In this document: piece after piece, positions 26,192-36,179 of the stretch
Layout of the letters: each line of letters opens with the position of its first letter
How positions within the stretch are numbered: the stretch's first letter is position 1
NCBI RefSeq assembly: GCF_000485595.1
Contig: NW_014577274.1
Location: 110,496 to 174,495, forward strand
Direction: 5' to 3'
Source: Priapulus caudatus
Taxonomy: Eukaryota; Priapulida; Priapulimorpha; Priapulimorphida; Priapulidae
DNA: 64,000 bases
Program-made: the position numbers and the translations under genes
Notes under the pieces: generated by a model
Told to the model about the DNA's origin: nothing
What the model saw: only the letters and a program-made list of their open reading frames with translations
The model's database searches: none

Positions 26192-26398
26192 CTGTAGTGC
26201 GAGTTGATACCAGGTGCTGAAAGACCAGCAAAGTATGCAGTCGTTGGTTTCCTCCGTGAGACTGCAGCGATGCTGCCCAACCCACGGTGCATCCACCATC
26301 AACTTCATCAGCATCATCACTTCCTTGGCGAAGCCCTCTTCCGTGCCCTTGTGCAGTGGTATCTCTTGCAGGTCCATCTGCAACGTGACCGTCATGTT
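26192..26398 (-). CDS. UNC79: UNC79, exon 17 in protein order, lying upstream of the start codon
   Basis: A single 69-codon, phase-0 exon with clean acceptor and donor. It encodes VDAPWVGQHRCSLTEETND followed by CWSFSTWYQLALQ, matching the family segment APWGGSHTC...CYQLACELL that lies in the middle of the protein. In this window it sits 1.1 kb before the exon that carries the start codon, so its place is wrong. Its true successor is the exon at 14707-14859 (LLENICPLAEIKL): the phases match, and the intron downstream of it (25839-25988) is repeated exactly next to that exon at 14841-14990. Confidence 0.9.
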
Positions 26399-26606
26399 CT
26401 ACATAGAGTAAGCCCTCAGTGACGGAAGCTCATAATGAGAGTCTACAGAGTCACAAACATCAGCACTTACAAACTACACGCTGTTATTTATTCCAGTAGT
26501 TATAAACGTGCACTAACAGAATTCTTACAATAGTTATGAATGTCCTATAACAAATAATTATAACAAATATCTATGGGAAATATATATATATACATATACA
26601 TACATA

Positions 26607-26657
26607 TATATCAAGAGTCCATAATAGAGATCATTTCTATTATGGACTCTTGATATA
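26607..26657. repeat. Small perfect hairpin (TCAAGAGT family)
   Basis: Arms of about 22 bp, outer end TATATCAAGAGTCC, next to the exon 17 fragment of UNC79. Confidence 0.85.
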
Positions 26658-26943
26658 ATATATTGATGTATGGGATCATATATGTCTGTATAACCGCTAC
26701 TCAAGAGAAACGCCAAGATCGTCCTTTACAGACAAGTCACCGTTCTATGTAGAGGTGATTTCACTGTATAGTTGTCACTCAGGGAAAACGATAAAAATGG
26801 TTCCTTATAGACTAGTGTCCGTTCTGTACGAGTGTCCGCTAACAAAGGTTTGCCTTTAGCGCTAGCGGGTGGTTGATCTGCATGCGGACGCCTGATGGGC
26901 TCGTCTATTTACAAGCGTACGCAACTCTGTCAGTATAGCAGAT

Positions 26944-27229
26944 GGGGTCGTTGTCGTATCAGGTACTACAGATATGTACCCGAGGTAGTTTTAGGTTGTT
27001 TAGTATTATGTTTATATTTTTATATAATTAGGAGGTAGTTTTAGGTTGTTTAGTATTATGTTTATATTTTTATATGAGGTATGTTTATGGTTAGGTTTAG
27101 GGTTAGGATTAGGGCTAGGGTTAGGGTTAGGGTTAGGGTACACTTCTGTAGTACAAGTCTGGTACACTTTGTGTATACATATATGTACCACGGGTACATA
27201 TCTGTAGTACCTGATACGACAACGACCCC
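26944..27229. mobile_element. Inverted-repeat element with a TTAGGG core
   Basis: The terminal 38 bases (26944-26981) are the exact reverse complement of 27192-27229; outer end GGGGTCGTTGTCGTATCAGG. Inside are two direct copies of a roughly 45-bp AT-rich unit (AGGTAGTTTTAGGTTGTTTA) and then about eight TTAGGG or near-TTAGGG units (27080-27138). No coding frame. The sequence GTCAGTATAG occurs just outside both ends. Confidence 0.8.
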
Positions 27230-27999
27230 TCGAGCGTCAGTATAGTTAAACTCCGGATGAGAACAGGTGGATTACTCGCGCACGCTAATTCTATAGTTTT
27301 GGACAAATCGCACTTGAGAGAGCGGATCGCCATCGATCCACGTAGACCGGGATCAGCGGACGACGAAAACACGTGATCAGCTGAACCCGCTCCGACGAAC
27401 AATGGTGTGGGTGAGAGATGGAAGACGGAAAAAACGTGCACGATCAGGGTCGCACGTGTCCCCTCACCCAGTAAGCTCGTACGCTTAACTTGGTTTGTGC
27501 CCGGGCACCCAAATATGGATGAAATCAAGAGTCTGTTGTTGTGGTAATATAACATATTGCTATTCGCACGTGTACGGAGTCTTAGAAGGCATGTTCGAAA
27601 TTCGAATAGTCTAAACTTTAAATTCGAAATCCAAGAACTTATGTGACCATGTGTTACTTCTCACTCCTCGGCTGAACACTTAGCATACTGATGCCATTTG
27701 TTATACATTTTAGAATTTAGAATTTAGAACGAGCCTCAGATCAGTTTTCCCCTTTCATACATACATTTAACCCTAATCTATTCCTCAAAATACAATGGTA
27801 TTGTGCCCAGGAAAGTTGTTCACTTTCACACATAGAGTATGTAAATCGTGAATATCGCGTACCGTCTTACAATATAGTATAATTATCCCGCCATGTTTCT
27901 GATGCTACGTCTCGCTCTTCAGTTCCTATTCGGAACTAGAGCACTCGGAGAGCACAGACCTCCGCCAAGGCAGCTGAATTCTCTCAATGTGAAATTTTT

Positions 28000-28050
28000 T
28001 ATTAATTAATTAATTAATTAAGTCGAAAAATTAATTAATTAATTAATTAA
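28000..28050. repeat. TTAA-repeat hairpin
   Basis: Two tracts of repeated TTAA units face each other around GTCGAAAAA, so the segment can fold on itself. Confidence 0.7.
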
Positions 28051-28639
28051 ATAAATAATTATTTGGATCCGGATTAGTGCGAGCGTGCAGGTGGGGGAGG
28101 ACTGTGGTTGCCCCTTAGCCTGTGGTTGCGTGTTTGTAAGTCTACAGCCAGCGCACCTAGCGGAAGTGAACTGAAACGTGCATGTTAACAAACCCACAAA
28201 CCCACAAACACACAAACCAACACTCAAACACACGCCGGTGAAAACATAACCCCCGCCAAGCCCCTGGCGGAGGTAATAATGGAACAGGAACGATACATCT
28301 CACCCTCAAAACACCAAAAGTCGCGGTTTAGCGAGAGAGGAGAGGAAAGGCATGCTGGATACGTGACCCAAGTGGCACCCAACAGCCAGTGCATACCACA
28401 GAAATAATATTATTAGACTCTCTCTATATATATATGTCTCTATATATTATTATGGTGCATACAATGTGGGCGAATAAGATCAGCTAGTACATGCCTGACA
28501 GATATCGTTGTTTACCTATTTAACATAGCACTCGAATATCGAGAGTGAGTCTGTTTAGGTTCCTAATGTATGTTTTCTAAATGCCTCGTTCCCTTATTTT
28601 TGATCTCCAACCTCCTCCTGAGTTTTTCGCTTACTCTCC

Positions 28640-29198
28640 CGCATACTGCGTCCCTCCTCCCCGTATTCCACATTCCCAGCCTTCTCCCCCGTATTACAGA
28701 ACCCTAGCATTCTCCTCCGTATTACACAACCCCAGCCACCTCCCCCGTATTACACATCCCCAGTCTCCTCCCCGTATTACACAACCCCAGCCACCTCCCC
28801 CGTATTACACAACCCCAGCCACCTCCCCCGTATTCCACATCTTCAGCATTATTCCCCCGTATTCCACATCCCCAGCCTTCTCCCCTGTATTCCACATCTC
28901 CAGCATTCTCCCCCGTATTCCACATCCCCAACCTTCTCCCCCGTATTCCACATCCCCAGTCTCCTTCCCGTATTCCACATCTCCAGCATTTTCCCCCGTA
29001 TTACACATCTCCAGCATTCTCTCCCGTATTCCACATCTCCAGCATTCTCCCCCGTAATCCACATCCCCAGTCTCCTCCCCGTATTCCACATCTCCAGCAT
29101 TCTCCCCCGTATTCCACATCCCCAGCCTTCTCCCCCGTATTACACAACCCCAGCATTCTCCCCCGTATTACACAACCCCAGCATTCTCCCCCGTATTA
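28640..29198. repeat. Minisatellite, about 28-bp unit (CCCCGTATT...)
   Basis: About twenty imperfect units reading CTCCCCCGTATTCCACATCC or the variant CGTATTACACAACCC. Proline-rich and Gly/Trp-rich open frames on the two strands are by-products of the unit. The array ends in Ns. Confidence 0.92.
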
Positions 29199-29208
29199 NN
29201 NNNNNNNN
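29199..29208. other. Assembly gap (10 Ns)
   Basis: A run of N at the right end of the CCCCGTATT minisatellite, so the true length of that array is unknown. Confidence 0.95.
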
Positions 29209-30724
29209 TTTAGCTCCTTGGGTCGGGCTAGAGTCTAGGTAGGCCGAGTACGTCGAGATGAGTACGGATGCATGAGTACGTCGAGTATCAAACGCTATCA
29301 ATTTAATAGTGCAGACATTATCATCATGCACTCAAAATTCTAAAACCATTGCGTATACCGGTATCGGGTACTTTCTCAGTTTGTTGAAATCTTGCTGACT
29401 TGCTCTGCTGTCAGTATGATACATTTGTAACATTTGATGTCTGATGCCAGGATACTGAGGATTGAGACGGTACAGTGACAAAAATGCACTGCACTCGATC
29501 ACTTGATATTATTAATAATAATACTCAAAACTGATGCTTATGCGTAACGGAACAATATTAACTACCTGTTCATACCTATAATGGTAACACTCTTTAAAAA
29601 TGTATAGACCTGATCACACTACGAGTGCGAATTATATGGTCTCCGTGTAGCGCTTCATCTTCTCTTCGTCTTCTTTTCCGTAACAGCCTCCAGATCAATA
29701 TTGCACAGCTGGCGCCATCGGGTGAGCAATAGGCGCATTTTCTATTACGCGATTGGATTTTATACGCGAGAAGAAAATTTTGTCAAGATATTCTATGGTT
29801 TGTCAACGAATTCTAACCGCACAAAGCTGCAAAAAATGTAAATGTTCTTTGTGCGTATGGCCTTTGCCTTTTCAATGGATGCAATCAATTCATTTCTTTT
29901 CAATATGTTGGCACATACATACGGGGCATAAGCAACCACACATCTCACTTACACAAATACACGCACTACAACACACAAACACTACTACTTCTTTAAATTG
30001 ATCGTTTGCCGTATGTCGTGTGTAATATATGGCTCTCTGTTGCAAATAACTAGTGTATTATTCAAGTTATTCTTTAAATTATAAAATAACAGTACTGATA
30101 TACATGCTATGGTCATTTATTGCCAATACATTGATCATATATTACATAGAAATAAACGAGTGACAACTGATATTAAAACTGACATGTTTAGAAAAAGCAC
30201 CTACTGTTCCTGCTTCGTTGCAATAACACAGAGAAAATTATATACTTTTCATTTTTTCATGACGAACATCTTAATTAATACAAGAATGAAGTTTCTGTGT
30301 CTGAAAACCAGTTCAATAATTTTTTGTGCAACCATGTACCATTGAGAATACGAGTATTCAAGCAATCCCACTGCTACCAAGGAGGAAAGCATGGACTATT
30401 AAAAATGATATTACAAATTTTTATAATGCTCATACCTCACTAACGACACCAAAACAGACTTCACTTAAAAACATAATTTATATGCTATCACCCTCGTAAA
30501 TCCACACGCATTCTCCAACTTGCACCGTTAAAACCACAAAAGTACGCACGATCTCCACACGAGAACTCGCAGCTCGAGACATTTCAACACACGAACACAC
30601 GTGTACTCTAAACGACCAAACGCACGTTTAGCATAAATGCGTTCACGCCAACGACACGACACCAACGATCGGTATCCGCCGCTCCGCGACGTCGCGCAAA
30701 CTTCGCCGCGTGTGCGCGCGCGTC

Positions 30725-31117
30725 TCACAGCGTGGCGAGAATGCGCGAGAACGACACGAGCAGCACGAAGATCGTCTGCCCGACGCCCCAGAAGAGCGCA
30801 AAGAGCGGCTGCATGACGATGCCGGCGGATCTGTAAACGCCCGCGACGACGGCGCTCGTCAGCGCGCCGCCCGTCAGCGGCGACACGACGCCCATCGCCA
30901 CGATCAGCAGCGGCGTCCAGCGTCCGAACTTGTGGCTGTGCAGGCGGCAGAAGGCGATCGCCGCGGCGACGAGGTGCACGAAGAGCGAGGAGAAGAGCGC
31001 CCACAGGAACACCTGGTACCAGATCTTGCCGAATTTGTTGAGCGGCTTCGCCGGCGTCAGCCCAATGACGTTCGCGATCGTGTCGAACACGGAGCCGCCA
31101 TTACCGGAGTCGGGCAT
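30725..31117 (-). CDS. TMEM170A: TMEM170 family membrane protein
   Basis: A 130-residue protein in one coding exon. TMEM170 proteins are small three-pass membrane proteins of the ER and nuclear envelope; TMEM170A promotes ER sheet formation. Visible features: KIWYQVFLWALFSSLFVH then a hydrophobic stretch (first membrane segment), HKFGRW, MGVVSPLTGGALTSAVVAGV (second), and GVGQTIFVLLVSFSRILATL at the C-terminus (third). The ILATL ending and the GxL-TSAxxAGVYR core match human TMEM170A and B. I chose the ATG at 31117 (MPDSGNGGSVFD); the frame stays open upstream to a TAG but has no earlier ATG. Length is close to the human 144 residues. Whether it is the A or B form cannot be decided, as the split is a vertebrate one. 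Confidence 0.9.
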   Translation of the reverse strand: MPDSGNGGSVFDTIANVIGLTPAKPLNKFGKIWYQVFLWALFSSLFVHLVAAAIAFCRLHSHKFGRWTPLLIVAMGVVSPLTGGALTSAVVAGVYRSAGIVMQPLFALFWGVGQTIFVLLVSFSRILATL

Positions 31118-31550
31118 CTCGCCGCGCCGGTTCAGAACGGATGGCTGGTTCACTGCCGAGTTGTAGCACGAGGGCTACGTCAGTGCTGGATCAGTGTGCA
31201 GCGAATCACACGGGGGAGGGGGGGGGGCGATGAAACGGAAAATATTATATATTAAATATATATAATCGTATATTATGGAAATGTATTACTTGTCATATTA
31301 TCAAGTATTATATATATATATATTGCGTGTATGTAGTGAGAGTGATTGATTGAACGTAAAGCAGAATAATCTCCGCCAGGAAAATTCCTCATAAAGGTCC
31401 TCATAGCAAAACTACAGTCCCAGTTTATATAAACAATGTCAGCAATGGAGATATTCCTTTGCCGATAACTCGGGAGCTGGAACGACTACAGCTGGAGCCG
31501 GAAACTGTAGTTGGAGTGATTGTAGGTAAAGTGCACACGTTCACGAGATG

Positions 31551-32938
31551 CTATACAGAAGACTGCTTGTAGTTTTTCGTTTCCATCATCTTTTTGCCGC
31601 ACATCGCGCAGATGGCTTTCTTGTATGCGCAACCTACAAAAAAACTTTTCATCAGAATTTTTTTAAATCAAGACAACACAATCTCTGAATGTGGCAAATT
31701 CCATTTAACATTTATACAGTTTGAAATTGCTTCTACCCACTCTTAAGAAACACTGCCAGTTTATAATTGAATTTCATCATTTTAATGGTTTTAGGACATA
31801 CCTTGACAGTAGTAAGAACCAACTTGATGCACTCTTGACTTGCAAATCCTGCACTTCTCAAATTGGTCTGAACCTTTGTATGGTTTATACCTGAAAGAAA
31901 TAATTCATTTTAGAGACACTACATCATTTACTACATCTACTTTATTCTAACAAAAATGTCCAATTTTGACACAATTGCTGCTGCTGCTGCAGTAAAGATA
32001 AGTTCTACTAAAGATTGGTCTCATTAGGATTGGTCTAAGCTTGGCAGGAACATTAGAATTGCTATAAGTTATTAGATTAGATCAGATATTTTAATCATAA
32101 TTTATTATTCTCACACTCATATTTATCAAATAACCCCAATCTGAAGTGTAGGTGAATCAATTTATATCTCAGACTTGTAGGTAACTTATAAGGGTAAATT
32201 AAAAACTTATCCTTTGCCATGCTGAGCTTTAGCCAATGGCTTCCAGTTTACATTAGCTTGACATCTTGCATACACACAGGGAATCAAAAGTGGCCATGAC
32301 AAATGCCAAACAGGACAAATTCACAAGCTATATATATATATACTTCAGCTATTTAAGCTAAAGGCCTGATATATGTTTTTCGCCACAGTAACCTTCCATC
32401 CACTTTCATTTTCTAACTAGTGAATGCCAATATATCCTGCACATAAAAATATTGTACCTTGCTTTTCCAGATGTTAACGCCTTATTTTCGCCAATCGACC
32501 GTCCACCCCCTTCTAAAATATTAAGAAATAAAATGAATTAGAATGCTGAATCTTATATACGACATGCGAACTAAACATAGCCTATGGGTACTCCCATGTC
32601 GTATTATTATTTACTATGGTATACAAGAGCAAAATGGAAATAACAAAGTCTAAGGAATCTTGCATTTGTGTCACAAGTGTGTGGCACTGTTCTAGCTGCA
32701 TTACAAATTCTGACATTGAAACCTTCTACGTTGCTTTTTGCAGTATGGACTTAGCGATCTAATCAAACTCCATCTTCCTCATAGTCCTTTAGACTCTGAC
32801 TGAAGAGTTATCATCACCACATTACGAGATTACGAGATTACGACTTTAGGCATGAATATATTGTATACGTGCCAGTCGTATTTCTTGCTCCACTCTTCCA
32901 AGGATCTGGAGTTATTACCTTCCCTAACTTCTTTTGAC
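31551..32938 (-). CDS. CRIPT: CRIPT, exons 2-5; first exon not found
   Basis: CRIPT is a small cysteine-rich protein that binds the third PDZ domain of PSD-95 through its C-terminus and is also linked to the minor spliceosome. Exons: 32873-32938 (QKKLGKVITPDPWKSGARNT), 32458-32512 (GGGRSIGENKALTSGKAR), 31802-31890 (KCRICKSRVHQVGSYYCQ), 31551-31633 (GCAYKKAICAMCGKK...NYKQSSV, stop). The CxxC pairs and the C-terminal SSV PDZ ligand (human TSV) are intact. All phases agree, but the donor after 32873 reads GC instead of GT. The first exon, expected to encode only about six residues with the first CxxC, was not located in 32.9-36.2 kb. Confidence 0.93.
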
Positions 32939-33029
32939 CTGAGGATCAAAAAAACATTGCCATTTATTCTCTATCTGTATGATGATTGTACATAGCAGGG
33001 TAAAAAATACACAGGAGCGAAATGTTTCT

Positions 33030-34660
33030 ATACACTCTTTCACCTATTATTGCCGACAATTTCCTGTAAATGCTGTCCAAATGCTCATCTGCAACAAACA
33101 CTGGCTGCATCTGCACACTGACACATAAATATATAGCAGGTAGGAAAGCGTGCTGCCAAAATTCGCTCGACGCTCGCTTGATTTCATACGAATACAACAC
33201 AAATATTCAACCATTCTACTCCATCTTTGTTTCTATTTGAAGATTTATAGTGTTCACTTGTTATAAAAACATACTGTCTGTGTTCGTAACCGAGCTGTGT
33301 CACGCGAAATCACACAAGCCTGACGAAATTCTCGCGTTCGCTTCCATTGCGCAGTTTATGTAAATGGCTGCAAGTACAGGGGCCCGTTGTCAGAAACATC
33401 GTAAAGTTAATGCTAATGTTAATGCTACGATAACACTTACGACTAATGTTAATGCTACGATAACACTTACGACTAATGTTAATGCTACGATAACACTTAC
33501 GACTAATGTTAATGCTACGAGAGTAGCGTTGACAGAAACACATCGTAGCTACGAGCAAACTCACGATAACAGGAACTTCATAATTTCATGTCACAAGGCT
33601 GCCGATTGGATGAGAATCGATCACAAAATTCAAATTCAAAGACATTTATTATACATCACAGTAATTTATGCATAATGATGGCTAACCACATATAAATAAT
33701 CTTTGATGAAAAATGACGTGGTCATGAATTTATACTGCACAACAAAACAAATTCTCACACTTTAACACGAGACGTGAGAGTTGTGGCAAGCATGGCAAAC
33801 ATTTAAAACAAGAGAACAAATGCCATACGCCATTTGTAAATGTATTGTTTTGTTTTATTAGCGGTAGATAATTAATGATTTTGATGTGTTTTTCAAGAAA
33901 AACACATTTTATTCATTATTATAAAATATAATATCACTATAATTGTAATTCGTAGTGTAAATGTGTTATTTTCAACTTAATATTAAAGTTACGAGAGGGT
34001 CTGGGCTCTCATAATGTTAAAAGAATATTTGCGAGGATTTTTCGTTCTCGTAACATTACGATGTTTCTGTCAACGGTTAACGAGTGGAAGTTAATGTTAA
34101 GACTAATGTTAAGACTAATTTTGTTTCTGACAATGGGCCCCAGGGCTATAGGCGGCGCACTGCATTTTGGGAAACTACTACGCTGCTTTCCAACTCCCTT
34201 ACGAGCCTCGTCAAAGCCGCCAATGGAGCGTTGCAAAAACGTTGCAGCGTTGCGGCGCAAAAATGAGGTCACGAAGAGCGTTGGTGGGTGTTTCCTGATT
34301 CTGACAGCCATTTACATAAACTGCGCAACGGGAGCTAACGCAAGAATTTTGTCAGGCTTTGTGTGATTTCGCTTGACACAGCTCGGTTACGAACACAAAC
34401 ATTATGTTTTTATAACAAGTAAACACTGTTCTTCAAATAGAACCAACGATGGAGTACAATGGTTGAATATGTGTTGTATTCGTATGAAATCAAGCGAGCG
34501 TCGAGCAAATTTTGGCAGCACGCTTTCCTACCTGCTATATATTTATGTGTCAGTGTGCAGCGGCAGCCAGCGTTTGTTGCAGATGAGCATTTGGACAGCA
34601 TTTACAGAAAATTTGTCCGAGAGAGTATGTGAGGAGTGGAAGAGAGTATAGAAACATTAA
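33030..34660. repeat. Large inverted repeat, arms about 350 bp
   Basis: The left arm at about 33030-33376 and the right arm at about 34300-34660 are diverged reverse complements. Landmarks include GAAATCAAGCGAGCGTCGAG, GTGTGATTTCGC and TTACATAAACTGCGCAACG. The loop holds the separate element at 33380-34140. It lies upstream of the known CRIPT exons, probably in its first intron. The arms are near-open in one frame but I recognise no protein. Confidence 0.7.
33380..34140. mobile_element. Harbinger-like non-autonomous element
   Basis: The ends read GGGCCCGTTGTCAGAAAC and, at the other side, GTTTCTGACAATGGGCCC, with one mismatch. The trinucleotide CAG flanks both ends (33377-33379, 34141-34143), a 3-bp target duplication as in PIF/Harbinger elements. 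Near the left end a 30-bp unit (GTTAATGCTACGATAACACT...) is repeated about 3.5 times at 33418-33522. Confidence 0.65.
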
Positions 34661-34965
34661 GACTTTGGTAGTAAATAGATTTTGTATTTATTTAGCATTA
34701 TATTTTATTGAAACGCTCCAAGTGCCTGTGGCGGCTGTGGCCAGGCCTAGACCGAATAATTCTGTCCCAGATAACGTTTTATATTTTAGATGAGTGGCAA
34801 TAATAGGTGAAAGAGAGTATAGAAAGATTAAGACTTTGGTAGTAAATAGATTTTGTATTTATTTAGCATTATATTTTATTGAAACGCTCCAAGTGCCTGT
34901 GGCGGCTGTGGCCAGGCCTAGACCGAATAATTCTGTCCCAGATAACGTTTTATATTTTAGATGCG
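34655..34965. repeat. Tandem duplication, about 165-bp unit
   Basis: The segment from AGACTTTGGTAGTAAATAGA to AACGTTTTATATTTTAGATG occurs twice, at about 34660-34795 and 34825-34965, almost without differences. Confidence 0.85.
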
Positions 34966-35560
34966 TTATACTGGGACAGAACGGGGTGCATTCAAATTTC
35001 CTGAGATCGCATGCATGCCGATACCGGCATACGGGCCGCATTAGAACCCCGAAATTCTCACGAAATCGCTCACGAAATTTCAATGCACCCCGTTCTGTCC
35101 CAATAACCCTCACCAAAATATAAAAAGGTTAGGCCGTGGCTACGCGACCGGTTCCGGATGAGGAGCCGCTAGGCTACCCGTCCGGAAATCCATCTCACAC
35201 AGTGATCTTGCAACACGTACACACATGATTGCGCAACGGGACGCTCTGCTGATTGCCGAGTGTGTGTGTGTGTGTGGGTGAGAGACAGAGAGAGGGAATG
35301 TGTATGTGTGTGTGTGTATGCATGAGAGAGAGAGAGAGCGCGTGCTAGAGCCTAGATGTGTGTGTGTGTGGGGGGGGGGAGAGCTAGAGGTGTGTGCGCA
35401 ATCATGCGTGTACGCAAGTCGCGCGATCACTGTGTGAGTGGATGTCCGGATGCGTAGCCTGGAGGCTAGGCGACCGGTTCCGGACGCGTAGCCACTGCGA
35501 AAAGGTTATCTGGGACAGAATTATTCGGTCTATGCCTTTGGCCAGGCCAGGCAGGTGTCT
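34735..35560. mobile_element. Nested foldback element
   Basis: The outer arms carry GACCGAATAATTCTGTCCCA (34748 and 34920) and its reverse complement near 35510. Inside lie a second inverted pair (ACGCGACCGGTTCCGGA near 35138 and near 35472, inverted in their wider context) and an inner 135-bp element at 34970-35104 with 23-bp perfect inverted ends starting TGGGACAGAACGGGGTGCAT. TG and AG repeats fill the loop (35262-35395). Confidence 0.6.
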
Positions 35561-36179
35561 TATCGTTGACTCATTTAGTCATTTCTCCAAGTTCAATGAA
35601 TATTTGTATTTGTAATTAATGTATGTCAGTATGACAACAAAAGTTAATAACACTAACAGTAACACTAACAGAGTCGGACGCAACATGAACATAGCCATAG
35701 CCTCATACTCATACTCATAGGTGACTAAGTCTAAATGACAGTAATGACTAATGTTATGATATGACTTATGTTATGTTATGTTCTCGTACTTGTCGGTGTC
35801 CACTGGCACTACACTGGATATAATGATAAGGTGTAATAGTAGTTTATCAAATAAGAAAAACGTAATTTTAAATACATTTATCGCAAACCATTGCAGTTTC
35901 ACATGAAACCTGTTAATCCATAGGTAAAATCATAATATGGTAAAATCGACGAACAACCAAAACAGCGATATGTGCTGCCCTCTATAAACAACCGTAGTTG
36001 ACGTCCAAGATTTGGCGGGCCTCGCGGCTGATGATGAGTTTGTCAACATCAACATGCTTCAATATTTTCATGATTGTGTAGTGACTAATAAATGCAGCTG
36101 ATGTCCGTTAGAAAGACTGAATTTACTTTCTTGTGGGGTGAAATGTTATTGAAATTGATGGTGCACTATTGCACCAGCC

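Larger units (their letters stand above)
26399..30724. other. Stretch without a recognised gene between the UNC79 fragment and TMEM170
   Basis: Besides the TTAGGG-cored element, the small hairpin, the TTAA hairpin and the minisatellite, I see only AT-rich sequence and short open frames without homology. The missing UNC79 residues between exons 16 and 17 were looked for here and not found. The part below 30,725 may include the TMEM170 3' untranslated region. Confidence 0.5.

Noticed and set aside
1-26398. Biological exon scrambling or trans-splicing of UNC79
   Set aside because: Break points coincide with an N gap, microsatellites and an exact overlap repeat, and the same region shows other assembly faults, so misassembly is the simpler reading.
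27080-27138. A chromosome end or telomere
   Set aside because: The TTAGGG tract is short, bounded by inverted repeats and followed by ordinary genes on both sides.
28581-29057. Proline-rich 158-codon protein
   Set aside because: The frame exists only because the minisatellite unit lacks stops; variants of the unit and both strands give equally open frames.
30528-31255. Arg-rich open frames on both strands around 31 kb
   Set aside because: Shadows of the GC-rich TMEM170 coding exon.
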